From Rhipidocladum racemiflorum (taxonomy: Eukaryota > Streptophyta > Magnoliopsida > Poales > Poaceae): a DNA stretch of 64,000 bases. This document shows positions 36,366 through 49,288 of the stretch, piece by piece. Positions within the stretch are counted from its first letter, which is position 1; every line of letters begins with the position of its first letter. The notes under the pieces are model-generated. The model was not told the DNA's origin. It ran no database searches and saw only the letters and a list, made by a program, of their open reading frames with translations. A program made the position numbers and the translations under genes. The stretch is from positions 41,573,749 through 41,637,748 of the forward strand of contig CM070590.1 of the NCBI GenBank assembly GCA_036346355.1, read 5' to 3'.

Positions 36366-36697
36366 TAGACAGAGACAACCATCCAAACACAAAACATAAA
36401 CACAACATCACACAACCAAGAACATAGATCAAGCATCATCATAAGCATATCCTTCATTAAATAATTAGCGCAATGCAATGATGAACCGAAACCCCATCTC
36501 TTTGTGCAACCAAGTGTGTCAAATTTTAGATTAGTTATACCACTTTTACAAGTTTTAATGTTGCTATCTTATAACAAAGTTTTAGTTAAGACCTAAGCCA
36601 TGTTTCTAAGTTATTCCACATCACATTTTAGTTGTACCCTATAGCATGACACTAAAAATTCACATTCCAAGGACCTACAGCCCGCTCTGATACCAAC

Positions 36698-38873
36698 TGT
36701 AACACCCCGGCATTTACTATGCCTGAATGTTACCAAACATAAGCTAAACAACATCTAAATACCACACTAACATCAAATTCCAGCAAAGGTGCATAGACTA
36801 AAAACCGAGATTTCGGCAGCACCTCCTTTGTTTTATCATGAATTTAAGGAGCAACAACGATATAGCATTATATGGCAATAAGGGAAACATCTAAAACAGC
36901 AATAAATAGAGTCTTAACGACAATAAAAGACTAACATTTAGCACTTAAAGTTCCAAGTGTCAAACGAACAATAAAACTCTCATTAACCAAGCTAAGCCTT
37001 AATTTAATGACCATCACACGCAATTTATTATCAAACTAAATGAATTGACTTGGGGAAACATTAAGGTGAAGCAATGTGTGAGCGTGTGACTATTCCCCTT
37101 TCATATGCCGTTCTCATGGTACCCTAAAACAACAAGAAAACACAAGGGTGAGTTGAAAACTCAGGCAAGCATACTGCAATGAACAACAAGCATAACAACA
37201 AGTCAATAACATCTTTCATCATGTATAACATCCCATTCATGAATACTTATCAATATCATCATCAATTTGTATGCGATGTAATGCATTGCTCTGACCCTCT
37301 GGAACCTCATACTTAGGTATGGGGAAGTACACACCAGTCGGTGTGCACCCTTTCCCCTTCCATCGAAGATGGAGGGTGCCTACTGCCTCCAAACACCACG
37401 TGGATGGAATCACGACATAGGACTTACTCAATGGCGCTCCGGATTAGTCATAACTTTCTCACCGACCTTGCCGGACTAGTTAAGACTTTCTCACCGCCTA
37501 GCCTATCTCATGACATGCATGCAACCATGCCAATTATCATATTCAATTCACATATTAACACATGGCATCATAATGTGTTAAACATGCTCATCATATCATA
37601 TCAATTATTAACACATGGCAAGTGAACATATATCATGTAAACAATTCCATCTAATCACAACATGCAACCTACAACTCGCTATCCATCACAACACACTTGC
37701 CTCAACCACGTGCAACGGATTGGCGGGAAGAAGAGGGAACTCCCGGGGTCACACCACCTGCACATAGGCATCACACACTCACAATCATAACCTCAAACAG
37801 TACACACGCCCCATCTAACCCGACATTGCCAACTACTCGCAAAACCTAAAAACAGAGGTTCTGTCCCGGGACAACAGCCCTTACAAAAGGCATAACTTGA
37901 GTTCTGGGACTCCAAATCGAATAAACGAGTACACCGTCGCGAAGCTTAGGAAATTTCCCAACTTTTTCTAGTTATAGGGAAAGACTGATTCGGACTCTAA
38001 AATTGTTTAATCTACAGATTACCACAATCTGTTCCAGTTACGTCACAGATTTTTAAGCGCTCGGTAAAACAGCCATAACTTTCAAACGGCTGATCGGAAA
38101 TTAACGTGCTTTACGTTCACGGAAAGATAATTAAATTATCTACAACTTCCTAGAAGTCCGTACGGACAGATTCGGATTCTAAATCGACGGAAACTCGAAC
38201 CCTAGCTCAACTGCTCAATCTGCCCGAAAACAGAAACGTGGACAAGTTTAGATCTAACCCAAATTACTTCAAACCAGCGCCTCCAATTGATCTAAAAACT
38301 TGATAAACACCTAATAACAGTACCTAGATCATCCCCAAGGATCCCCAAGATCATACCTTTGCCCGAAGCAGAACAAATCTCCAATCAATCTCCCTTGAAT
38401 CTCCTCGCGAACCGCTCCCTCCACGTTCTCGCTCCTCGCTCCTCGCTCCACGGGATGACTCCACAAGGTGCAGGGGTGGGGAGGCCACCCTAGGGCAGCA
38501 AGGGGTGGAGGGGAGGTGGTGTGGAGGTGGAGGAAAGGGGAGAAGTGCTGATTATGGGGGCTAGGGCTTAGGGAGGGGAGGGGAGGAGAGGGGCGCAAGA
38601 GGGGGAGGTGGGGCGCAGGGGCTGAGATGGGGCGCAAGGGCAGGGAGCCCCTTTAACAGCCTCAACCCAATCCTAGTCGATTCTGAGTCCTAATCCATCC
38701 CACCAAAGCCCACCAAGGCCCAAAACTCCGGGAAGGCCCAAAACCAGCGGCCTGAACGGCGGAAACGTTATTAACCCCCGATCCTTATGATCTTAACCTT
38801 ATTTCCACATCTCATACTGTATTTAACCTTATCATGCTCAAAAATTAAGGATACGACACTCCGAGGTGTCACA
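36698..38873 (-). repeat. Element E 5' LTR (right)
   Basis: It ends CTCCGAGGTGTCACA. The middle exon is 37757-37701 (57 nt). Compared with the left LTR, the differences are mainly 1-3 base gains or losses at C/G-rich spots, for example CCCGCATGCC versus CATATGCC near 37101, and the C/G run after TTCTGTC near 37861. Confidence 0.9.
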
Positions 38874-38878
38874 CTTAT

Positions 38879-40896
38879 TCAGTTAAACAACGACTTCAAC
38901 ATGTAAATATTATCTCTACAAGACAAAGTTCATAGCTAGGATTCCAAGGCATACATTCATTAAGGATAAAACTCTACATCAGGTTAATTATCCAAGGTTC
39001 ACTCCATCACCACAGGTTACAATACCCTCCATTTAATCAATGGTTTCCAACAAGTATTCTACACAACTACCACCACTTACTAAGTCATCAATATCAAAAA
39101 ATTTGATTATCATCAATCAACACATTGCTTTTAGCTATCCTATACATAGGTGATAACCAAATTACCACCACACAACATACTCCAACTATTTAAAATAGAT
39201 TGAATACTAGTATTGACACTGCCCTTAACAACATCATTAAGAATAAGTATTATGTCTTCTCAATTGATATTAATACTAGCATTGAAGGGACACAACTGCA
39301 TACTTCCAAATATACTAATGGTTTGCGACAACATAAATAGAAACTCTAATCAATTTCCAAATTAAAGTTACTAGTCAACACGATTAAATCTCTCTATTAA
39401 TCCATTAGATTAGAACATCTTTAGACAACCAGCAAAGTTTCTTTAACAATATCGGCAGTCTACAACATCTTAATGTTTTAACTATGCATCCGGGTTTAAA
39501 ACTATTAAACATGATCGGGGGTCATAAGTACTTTTATGACAAAGCAACAGATTCCAAGCATGTACATTAACGCATTCAATCAATCTCGCTAAGAGTAAAC
39601 TACAACACTAGTAGTCTATTTATTCACAAGCTAGAGATATTAATCACATTGAATTGATTCAACTCAAAATTTAACTTAGCAACACATCAATCCAAAAACC
39701 ACATTGTTACCTACTACATAACATGCTAAACATCAATTCTTACTAGGGACAAACGATTTCAGTCAAAAGACTACTTTGTTTACAGCATTTTAGTTTTAAA
39801 ACTCATCCTAAGTTCATAAGGAAAATTTGACTCTCAAAATTGCGATGAGACAAACCCAAACTTGGTCATGCAAAGGAATTCTCCAAAACACTTTTCAATC
39901 TCCAAGACTCCCCTTTGGAGGGATCCAACCGATCAAATAAACCTTTGCAAATAAAACCTTAGCACCAAACCCCAATCTTTCCACGAAAACAAGAAGGTTT
40001 TTTTCAAAGATGATTTCTTAAACCAAGAAAATAACGGAATCAAACACCACGTACTACTACAAAGCCACGTAACTTCAGCCTGACGGCCAGTGTCGGCACA
40101 ACTCCGCAATAACTCCTTTAACCTCAGAGAAAGACAAACAAAGGGATAAATTGAATGCTTGTTCCCCATAATGCAATCAACAGGCATCACAACTGGAAAG
40201 GCGCCCAAAAGAAGCACAACACTAGTCTCCTCTTCTTCGTCTTCAACCAAGGAAGACAAAACCACACACCGCATCACGAACGATCCGCGAAAACCCAACA
40301 CTTTTCATTTGATTCAAATCTACTAAAGCCAAGAAAAGCAAAGAACACCGACCGTCAGAACGGCAAAGAACATACGAAGGAAACCACCATTAACTCTTCT
40401 ATTTGACTCCAGTCTACTACCCGATCAACGACAGAAAGGATAAGCACTGTTCTCCTACAGGGGTCAATAGTTCTTCGGTGGTGGCGCTAACCGGCCACAC
40501 CGTCAAACCTCACCCTTACTATGAAATAAGAGAGGTGGCCGAAATCCTTCGGCACCAAAACCCCACTTTTACCACCACAACAGGAATAATTCAATCATTT
40601 ATCTCATAGACATAGCAACGTACTATATCAAATATAGCATTTAGCAACAAGGCTTAAGTACAACATTTAAGCGTAAACAACGATACCCATACCCTTCCTA
40701 CTGTGCATCCATGTGTGTCAAATTTTAGATTAGTTATACCACTTTTGCAAGTTTTAATGTTGCTATCCTATGACAAAATTTTAGTAAAAACCTAAGCCAT
40801 GTTTCGAAGTTATTCCACATCACATTTTAGTTGTACCCTATAGCATGACACTAAAAACACACATTCCAAGGACCTACAGCCCGCTCTGATACCAAC
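38879..40896 (-). mobile_element. Element D interior, 5' part, with PBS
   Basis: GCTCTGATACCA (40883-40894) is the primer-binding-site complement. The body aligns with A 44237-45503 and H 53903-55543. A minus-strand open frame (39933-40301) carries VVLSSLVEDEEEE, a string also present in frame in A, B and H. There is no known domain. Confidence 0.82.
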
Positions 40897-43260
40897 TGTA
40901 ACACCCCGGCATTTAATATGCCCGAATGCTACCAAACATAAGCTAAACAACATCTAAGTACCACAATTAAATATAAATTCCAGCAAAGGTTCATATGCTA
41001 AAAACCGATATTTCGGCAGCATCTCCTTTGTTTTTCCATGAATTAACACAATCTCAATATCATGGCAAGATATATCATAGCACACGACATCTAAAACAAC
41101 AATAAATAGAGTCTTAACGACAATATAAGACTAACATCAAGCACTTAATGTCTCCAAGTGTCAAAATAACAAATAAGCTCTCAAATAGTAAAGCTAAACA
41201 CTAAAGCAATGATCATCACACGCAATTTATTATCAAACTAATAGAATGACTTGTGGAATCATTAAGGTGAAGCTACGTGTGGGCGTGTGACTATTTCCCT
41301 TCCCCGCATGCCGATCTCAAAGTACCTAAAAAAAAACAACATAAAACACAAGCGTGAGTTCGAAACTCAGCAAGTATATTGTAATGGACAACAGGATCAT
41401 TTACAAGACAATAATACCTCACATCACATATAACATCTCATACTTGAGCACATAACAACATCATCATCATTAAAAAAAAATGTATTGCAATGCAATGCAA
41501 TGCAATGTTATGCTCATATCTCCATGGAAACTCATACCGGTATGGTTGAGTACACACCCGTCGGTGTGCACCCTCTCCCCCCTTCCATCCCGAAGATGGA
41601 GGGTGCATACTCCTCGCTTCCACAACCCACGGTAGATGGAATCACGATGTAGGACTTACTCTAATGGCTCTCTGGATTAGTCATAACTTTCTCACCGACC
41701 TTCCCGGATTAGTTAATGACTTTCTCACCGCCCGGGCCATGTAACATGTCATGCATGCAACTATGCCAATTATCATATTTCACATTTACATAAACATATG
41801 GCAACTCATCATGACAAATATAAACACATGGCATCGAACCATGATAATCATACTCAATATTTCATTGGAAAACAGCAAGCATGGCAAGTGAGCATAGCAA
41901 GTGTTCAATCTTTCACCCAATATCAACAAACAACCTACAATCCGCTATACATTACAACACACTTGCCTCAACCGTGGGCGACGGATTTGTGGGACGTAGA
42001 GGGCACTCCCAGTGTCACACCACCTGCACATAGGCATCACACACTCACAATAATGCCCGCAAAACAGTACACAAATCCCCATCTAACCCGACATTGCCCA
42101 CTACTTGCAAACCTAAAAACAGAGGTTCTGTCCCGGCGGGACAGCAGCCTTGCAAAGGCCATAACTTGAGTTCTGGGACTCCAAATCGACTAAACGAGTA
42201 CACCATCGCGAAGCTTAGGAAATTTCCTACCTTTTTTTAGTTATACGGAAAGACTGATTCGGATTCTAAAATTGTTTAATCTACAGATTACTACGATCTG
42301 TTCCAATCGCGTCACAGATTTTAACACGCTCAGTAAAACGGCCATAACTTTCAAACGGCTGATCGGATTTTAACGTGCTTTATGTTCACGGAAAGATAAT
42401 TAAATTATCTACAACTTATTTTAAGTCCGTATGGACAGATTCGGATTCTAAATCGACGAAGACTCGAACCCTAGCCCGACTGCTCAATCTGCCCGAAAAC
42501 AGAAACGTGGCAACGTCTAGATCTAACCCAAATAACTCCAATCCAGCACCACCAATTGATCTAAAAACTTGATAATCACCCTAAGAACAGTACCTAGATC
42601 AATTCCAAGGATCCCCACGATCATACCTTTGCCCAACGAACGAATCTCCAATAGATCTCCTCGCGGATCGCTCCTCGCTCCACGCTCCTCGCTCCTCGCT
42701 CCTCGCTCCAACGGATGGATCCACAAGGTGCAGAGGTGTGGAGACCACTCTAGGGCAGCAAGGGGGTGGAGGAGAGGTGGTGGAGAGGTGGTGGAGAGGT
42801 GGGGAGCAAAGGGGCAAGGGAGGGGGAGGCGCACGGCCAAGGGAGGAGGGAGGCGGCTAGGGCAAGGGCAAGTGGGGGGGGGGGAAGGGCGCACAAGGGG
42901 CAGGGGTGAACGCCCAAGGGCTGGTGGGGAGCCCTTTTACCAGCCCCCACACCCAATCCTAGTCCGTTACGGAGATCTACTCCATCCCACCAAAGCCCAC
43001 TTAAGGCCCAAACTCCCCCGGGAAGGCCCAAAATCCCGAAAACGGCCCGGAAAAGCTATTAACCTCCATATCCTATAGTTTTAACCTTAATTCCACATCT
43101 CATAATGTTATTAACCTTATCATGCACGTTAAATAAGGTTACGACACTCCGTGGCGACATAACACTTCAACCGGCCCAAAAACGCGAGAAAACCCTAAGC
43201 CGAAAGGTTTTATTCTCTAGTTTCACCTTCTATAACGTCACACCAAACCATAGTGTCACA
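40897..43260 (-). repeat. Element D 5' LTR (right)
   Basis: It is nearly identical to the left LTR. Leader signals: donor GCAAAG|GTATGATCG (42627/42626), acceptor TATGTGCAG before 42023, exon 42023-41967 (57 nt), GC donor, and acceptor TTTTTTAG before 41325. Exon 1, exon 2 and the start of exon 3 can be read in one open frame. It ends CATAGTGTCACA. Confidence 0.92.
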
Positions 43261-43265
43261 AAATG

Positions 43266-44231
43266 AAAACTGTTTCCATGTTTTGTGAGCTTGCCATGCT
43301 TTAATGATTGTCATTGGTATGATGAATATGCTCACTATGTTATGATGCCATGTTATCACGTACAAGTTATCTATGTTGTTGGCATATATGCATACATGGC
43401 ATGACACATGGGCCGAGTGGTGAGAAAGTAGTTAACTAATCTGGGAAGGTCGGTGAGAAAGTTATGACTAATCCGGAGAGCCAATAGAGTAAGTCCTACA
43501 TCGTGATTCCATCTATCGTGGGTTGTGGAAGCGAGGAGTAGGCACCCTCCATCTTCGGGATGGAAGGGGGGAAGGGTGCACACCGACGGGTGTGTACTCA
43601 ACCATACCGGTATGAGTTTCCAAGGAGATATGAGCATCGCATCGCATTGCATACATGATGATGATGATAAAGATATGTGATCATGAATGAGATGATAAAC
43701 ATGTTGTGTGTTGTTGCAATGTAAGTTGTTCTTTTGTTCCATTGCAATATACTTGCTGAGTGATGAACTCATGCTTGTGTTTTATGTTGTTTTTAGGTAC
43801 TTTGAGATCGGCATGCGGGAAAATGGGGTTTAGCTACACTTCTACACGTAGCTCCACAATCATAGTCTATGATTAATCACTTGGAGACATGATATTAAGA
43901 GTTGTGCCATAAACTTAATGTATGGTTTAATTTAGCATGCTTGTGATTCCTTATTTGCTTCGTTATAGTTTATGAAGTGGTTGAGCATGGTATTATTGGC
44001 GTAATTTGATGATATATCCATTTATCTTGATGTTTTAGATGTCGTGTGCTATGATATATCTTGCCATGATATTGATATTGTGTTAATTCATGTTAAAACA
44101 AGGAGATGCTTCCGAAATTTCGATTTGTAGCATTTGCTCCTTTGCTGTAATTTATGATAAATTGTGGTATTATGTTGTTGTTTAGTCTATGTTTGGTAGC
44201 ATTCAGGCATTCTAGATGCCGGGGTGTTACA
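43266..44231 (+). repeat. Element B 3' LTR, second part
   Basis: It resumes after D's right target copy (43261-43265) and ends GGGGTGTTACA. It matches 8844-9757 plus 19906-19953. The dyad cluster is at 43541-43634 and acceptor GTTTTTAG is at 43796. Confidence 0.92.
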
Positions 44232-45503
44232 CATTATCGGAGGTCATAAGCACTTTTAAAGCAAAGCAACAGATTATAAGCATGTACATTAACACATTTA
44301 ATCATTCCCACTATGGGGTACTCTACATCACTAGAGGTTCATTTAATCTTAAGCTAAAGGTAACAATTACACCTAATTGATTCAACTCGCAAATTAACTA
44401 AGGAGTACATCATTTCCATAAACCACATTGTTACATACTACATAACATGCTAAACAACAATTTTCACTTTTAACAAGTAATTTCAGTCAAACGAATACTT
44501 ACTTTATTTGCAGCATTTTTCTTTTAATACTCAACCAAAACTCACAAAGAAACTTGACTCTCAAAGTTGCAATAGGACATGACTCCAAAACACATTTCAA
44601 TCTTAAAGACTCCCACAGGAGGGAACCAAGCGATCAAGTAAACCTTTACGGACAAAGGCACAAAACATAAATCGACACAACTTAACTTTTTACACACGCT
44701 TCAATAACTTCTTTTAAACTCAAAGCAAGACACACAAGAACCAAAAACTATACCTTTCTTTGCAAGGCAACCAACTAAACAGGTGTCAAAGCCAAAAGGC
44801 GACCAAAGACGCGCAACACAAAACTCTTCTTCTTTGTCTTCACCCAAAGAAGACAAAACCAAGAAACACCGAAGGGACACTCCGCGAAAATCCAAATTCC
44901 AAACACTTTTCTTCTGATTTCAATCAACTAAAACCAAGAAAACCAACCAAGACCGACCGTCAGAACGATAAAGAACATCCGAAGGAATCTACCACCAATC
45001 TCTTCTATTTGACTCCAGTCAACTACCCGACCTATGACAGAAAAGGTGACCACTCTTCTCATATAGGGGTTAATAGTTCTTCGATAATGGCGCTAACCGG
45101 CCACACCGTCAAACCTCACCCTTACTATGAACAAAAGTGGTGACCGAAACCCTTCGGCACCACAACCCCACTTTATCACCACAACAAGCACAATTAAATC
45201 ATTTATCTCATAGACATAGCAACCTGTATTATCAAATGAAGCATTCAACATCAAAGCTTAAATACAACATTTAAGCATAAAGAAACGATACCCATACCCT
45301 TCCCTATTGTGCATCCAGTTTGTGTCAAATTTTAGATTAGTTATACCACTTTTGCAAGTTTTAATGTTGCTATCCTACGACAAAATTTTAGTTAAAACCT
45401 AAGCCATGTTTCTAAGTTATTCCACATCACATTTTAGTTGTACCCTATAGCATGACACTAAAAATACACATTCCAGGGACCTACATCCCGTTCTGATCCC
45501 AAC
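44232..45503 (-). mobile_element. Element A interior, 5' part, with degenerate PBS
   Basis: It starts with B's right target copy CATTA (44232-44236). The primer-binding-site complement at 45490-45501 reads GTTCTGATCCCA, two changes from the intact form in C, D, E and H, in keeping with A's greater age. The open frame 44701-44895 (minus) includes VLSSLGEDKEEEFCVARL. There is no gag or pol. Confidence 0.82.
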
Positions 45504-47505
45504 TGTAACACCCCGGCATTTAGTGTGCCCGAAGGCTACCAAACATAGACTAAACAACATCTAAATACCACAATTAAACACAAATTACAGCAAAGGCGCA
45601 CATGCTAAAAACCGAAATTTCGGCAGCATCTCCTTTGTTTTATCATGATTTGAACGATAGCAATATCATAGCAAAATATTTCATAACGTAAGACATCTAA
45701 AGCAGCAATATATAATGGATAAAATATCATCATAAACAATTAAACCAAAACCAACCCAACAAACATCTATAGCTAAGTAAAGAAGATCAACAGCACATTA
45801 AAATTATTCCATACGCCTAGTTCAGGGCACTATTATTATGATCATGACTCAAGGTTGGTAAATGTGACTAGAACTACGTGAAGATGTGTAGCTAATGCCC
45901 TTTCCCACATGCCGGTGTCATGGTACCTAAAAAAACAACATAAACACAAGCGTGAGTTCATCACTCAGCAAGTATATTGCAATGGTACAAACAAAAACAA
46001 TTACACGGCTACAACAACTCACATCATGTATATCATTTCATTCATGTTCACAAATCATTATCATCATCATTATGTACGCAATGCGATGCGATGCTCATAT
46101 CTCCTTGGAAACTCATACCGGTATGGTTGAGTACACACCCGTCGGTGTACACCCTCTCCCTCCTTCCATCCCGAAGATGAAGGGTGCCTACTCCTCGCTT
46201 CCGTTCACCGCGGTTAATGGAATCACGATGTAGGACTTACTCATTGGCTCTCCGGAATAGTCATAACTTTCTCACCGACCTTTCCCGGACTAGTTATGAC
46301 TTTCTCACCGCCCGGGCCATGTAACATGCCATGTATGCAAATATGCCAACAACATAAATAACTTGTACATTAACACATGGCATCATAACATAGTAAACAT
46401 GCTCATCATAACATTGGCAATCATTAAATCATGGCAAGTGATCATATCATATAATCAATTTCATCTATTATCAACAAGCAACCTACAAACCGCTATCCAT
46501 TACAATACACTTTCCTCAACCACGGGCAACGGATTGGCAGGAAGTAGAAGGCACTCCCGGGGTCGCACCACCTGCACATAGGTACCACACACTCACAATC
46601 ATGTCCACAAAACAGTACGCAAACCCTCATCTACCCCGACATTGCCAACTACTCGCAAAACCTAAAAACAGAAGTTCTGTCCCGTCGGGACAGCAGCCTT
46701 CCAAAAGGCAAAACTCGGGTTCTAAAACTCCGAATCAATTAAACGAGTACATCCTCGCGTAGCTTAGGAAATTTCCTAACATTTTCTAGGCATAGGGAAA
46801 CACTGATTCGGACTCTAAAGGTGTTTAATCTACAAAATACAGTGATCTGTTCCAATCACGTCACATATTTTAACACGCTAGGTAAAACTGCCATAACTTT
46901 CAAACGGCTGATCTGAATTTCACATTCTTTATACCCACTGAAAAGTATTGAAATTACCTAGAACTTCTTCAACAGGCGGCCGACCAAATTCCGAATCTAA
47001 ATTGACGAAAACCCAAACCCTATGTCGACTGCTCATGCTGCCCGAAATAGAGAACGTGGCAACTTCTAGATTTCATCTAATCTACTCAATTCCAGCACCA
47101 CCAATTGATCTAAAAACTTGATAATTACCCTTATAATAGTACCTAGACCAATCCCATGGAGGAGCAATGGGGGAGGTGGAGGCGCCACATGGAGGAGGTG
47201 GGGAGGTGTGGGAGGCGGCTAGGGCACTTGGGGGCGCAAGGGGCAGGGGTGGACGCCTAAAGGGGCTGGGGGAGGCCCCCAACCAGGTCTCCTACTCCTA
47301 TTTGGACTCAAACTCCATCCCACTAAAGCCCGCGACCCTTTCCTTTAGGCCCAAACTCCCCCGGAAAGGCCCAAACACGCGGAAACGGCCCGTAAACGCA
47401 AATAAACCTCAAACCGTATGGTTTTAACCTCCAATTCCATATTTCATAATTTTTTTGACCTCAATATTCACATTTTATAAGGTCTCGGCATTCCGTAGTG
47501 TCACA
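45504..47505 (-). repeat. Element A 5' LTR (right) with internal deletion
   Basis: At 2002 bp it is about 200 bp shorter than its partner. Sequence jumps at about 47155 from AATCCCATGG to GGAGCAATGGG, removing the part equal to 4180-4378, which includes donor 1 and the end of the putative first exon. The GC donor of intron 2 is also changed (GAG|GAAAGT at 46514). This 5' LTR has therefore probably lost leader splicing. Confidence 0.9.
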
Positions 47506-47753
47506 TTAACATAGCCTATTAGTCCCACATCGTGTCACGCAAAAATGGTAAAACGATATTAGAAGTAGGGTAATACGTACTTAAATTTATAGGGTAAAAG
47601 TATGGAGGTTTTGTATTGCAGCTTCAAGAAAGTATTAAATAAATGGTCTCCAATAAATCCACGATTCGAAAGGATAATATTCTCATTGACAATCCCCACA
47701 TCGATAAATCCTAAGTTTTCATTGCCATTTATTCTACATGTTTGTATCTCCAT
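47506..47753 (-). pseudogene. CACTA Ulp1-like gene, exons next to element A
   Basis: Bases 47515-47506 complete exon a (acceptor TAATAG|GCT) that continues at 2523. An upstream exon (47753-47577) reads LGFIDVGIVNEN and LKLQYKTSILLPYKFK, matching the stretch that precedes the catalytic His in plant CACTA Ulp1 proteins (ILLPYN-type motif). It ends at a possible donor TAC|GTATTA. Frames agree across the proposed intron. Confidence 0.68.
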
Positions 47754-47830
47754 TCTACATACATAAGAAAGAAGTTAGACATGAAGTTAAGTGGTACAGG
47801 AATATATATACAATAATATAAATTGAAACT

Positions 47831-48140
47831 TACAAAGTCCACACTCTGATTATATTCACGTCAAAGGCATCTTGCTGGTATAACATATACAATTCGGTGA
47901 AAAACACCCAGAAGGTATTATCCCCATTGTGAAAATCCGATTCTTTGTATTTTACTGGAATGCATGCATACCATTTCTGCTCAGCTGCATGTACCACTGA
48001 TGGACGCGCCGCAATTGTGTTGTTAGGTTATCTAAATGAGCTGGTTCAACTAGCAGTTGCTCTTTAATGAACCTCCACCTTAGACCTTCATCGTGAGCAC
48101 GAAGTTGTTCAGCAATATCTATTTCATTTTTTGATGTCAA
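47831..48140 (-). pseudogene. CACTA Ulp1-like gene, middle region
   Basis: The minus-strand frame 48140-47952 (RWRFIKEQL..., VHQWYMQLSRNGM) is followed, after a one-base frame change near 47955, by KESDFHNGDNTFWVFFTEL and YMLYQQDAFDVNIIRVWTL, ending at donor-like TTG|TAAG/GTAAG. This block is a recurrent signature of plant CACTA accessory proteins upstream of the Ulp1 domain. The frame change marks decay. Confidence 0.7.
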
Positions 48141-48419
48141 CGCGTCCGCTCAAGCCTCCTTCAAGTATTTCTTCTTGGATATGCGCTCGTAGTCTGACAT
48201 TTTTGAAGGTTCAGAAGCAACCTCTGCCTGTTTGACTTCTGCCATACTTAAGAAAAACTTATGCTCATTAGCATCAACTTTAGTTTTCTGAGATGATGGC
48301 CTCTTTTTGAAGTGAGAAGTTACATAGGCGCTTATTTCCTTTTTTGTTCTTCTTCAGTCATCTCAGCTGGTAATTTCTTTTGAGGTTGCGCTGACTTCAA
48401 AGATGACTGAGATTTGCTA

Positions 48420-49260
48420 TGAGACAGTGCAGACTTCCGAGATGGTACCGATGTTTGATTCAAACTTTTCTTGGCTGGTGCCGACGGAGGACACAGACTT
48501 TGCCTGGATGGTGCCAGCTAAGGAGACGGACTTTGCCTGGCTGGTGCCGGCAGAGGGGACGGACTTTTTCTGAGTGGTGCCGGCGGAGGAGTTGGACTTT
48601 TCCTGTGTGGAGAGTGACGCTGAGCATCATCGTCGTTGTGCTCATCGTCCGAGTCAAACTTAATCAGGCTCTTGTGCCACGCGAGGAAGCCATGCATGTT
48701 TTCTCCAAGCTTGTTGTTCATGTCCTCGCCAGGGATCTCTACCTCCATTTTGCGATATTGTCGGACTATACTGTCCACTTCGACCCTGGCAAATCCCAGT
48801 GGTATCGGGCGGCAGTGCAGAACCTGCGAGGAGCTGCATGGCCAAGCCCTGCCATCAGCCACCTTGAAGGTAATGCCATGTGCGGACAAATGAATCTTTC
48901 ATGGTGTTGGTTCTTTGATGTCATCCACTGAAAAATGGAGTCCATGCTCTTCAAGCATCGCTATGGACGTGCAGCTGCTCTTATGAACACCGTGACTGAA
49001 GTTCTGAGGGCTGTCATTGGGTGGCGGTCGTGAGCTGAGAGCTCTCTCTACTACTTTCTCCACTCTCTGTTCCACAACCTTATCCAGCTCTACTCTCTAT
49101 TCTACAGCCATCGGCAATGCAGCCTTCCGGTCGATGACTCTGACGCAAATGTTCGACGCTCATCATCACTGAGTGCATATTGTTCTCGGAGCCGTCTCCG
49201 CTTCGTCGCTGTTCTACGCTCCTCAATGCCAGGAAGGGATCAAGTTCAGGGAGGCCAAGG
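48420..49260 (-). pseudogene. CACTA Ulp1-like gene, N-terminal region with Pro/Ser repeats
   Basis: The minus strand reads FSVDDIKEPTP, then TGA (48901-48899), then KIHLSAHGITFKVADGRAWP and PIPLGFARVEVDSI...GENMHGFLAWHKSLI. This is the VDDI..PTPCEL / GEA.HT.I.W domain pair known from plant CACTA proteins (DUF8039-like, named from memory). The TGA sits where a Cys codon is usual, so it is a nonsense change. Downstream (48620-48470) an imperfect ~39-bp tandem repeat encodes PAPLRKSPSP-type units. An antisense 170-codon frame at 48419-48931 is a shadow of this gene. Confidence 0.7.
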
Positions 49261-49288
49261 AAAGGAGCACCCTACCGGGCTCTACAGC

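Larger units (their letters stand above)
29995..38873 (-). mobile_element. Element E: chimeric Ty3/gypsy chromovirus with shattered pol
   Basis: LTRs are 29995-32184 and 36698-38873 with target duplications CTTAT at 29990-29994 and 38874-38878. The PBS complement GCTCTGATACCA is at 36684-36695. The interior runs gag start, then about 330 bp typical of non-autonomous interiors, then zinc knuckle through chromodomain. The pol frame is broken by many 1-3 base indels although the LTRs look young (see findings). It inserted in D's interior. Confidence 0.9.
25509..43260 (-). mobile_element. Element D: non-autonomous LTR retrotransposon, minus orientation
   Basis: LTRs are 25509-27871 and 40897-43260 (2363 and 2364 bp) with target duplications AAATG at 25504-25508 and 43261-43265. 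Without E the interior is about 4.14 kb, almost the same length as A's, and likewise lacks gag and pol. It inserted into B's right LTR, in candidate intron 2. Confidence 0.92.
7598..44231 (+). mobile_element. Element B: non-autonomous LTR retrotransposon, plus orientation
   Basis: B is bounded by TGTGATACTA at 7598 and GGGTGTTACA at 44231. Its left LTR is 7598-9757 plus 19906-19953 (split by C) and its right LTR is 24269-25508 plus 43266-44231 (split by D). The rejoined lengths, about 2208 and 2206 bp, agree closely. The interior 19954-24268 (4.3 kb) has a perfect primer-binding site and polypurine tract but no gag or pol. It inserted into A's interior. Confidence 0.9.
2524..47505 (-). mobile_element. 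Element A: non-autonomous Ty3/gypsy LTR retrotransposon hosting nested insertions
   Basis: A is bounded by LTRs 2524-4725 and 45504-47505 and by TTAAC duplications. Orientation is minus: the polypurine-tract complement abuts the left LTR and the primer-binding-site complement abuts the right LTR. Removing B (7598-44231 plus one target copy) leaves an interior of about 4.14 kb with no gag or pol motifs, so A is a large non-autonomous derivative. Its interior resembles those of B, D and H throughout. It inserted into the Ulp1-like exon of the CACTA element. Confidence 0.9.

Noticed and set aside
48419..48931. 170-codon plus-strand open frame
   Set aside because: It is antisense to the CACTA gene fragment that shows recognisable family motifs, and its own translation is dominated by a tandem repeat.
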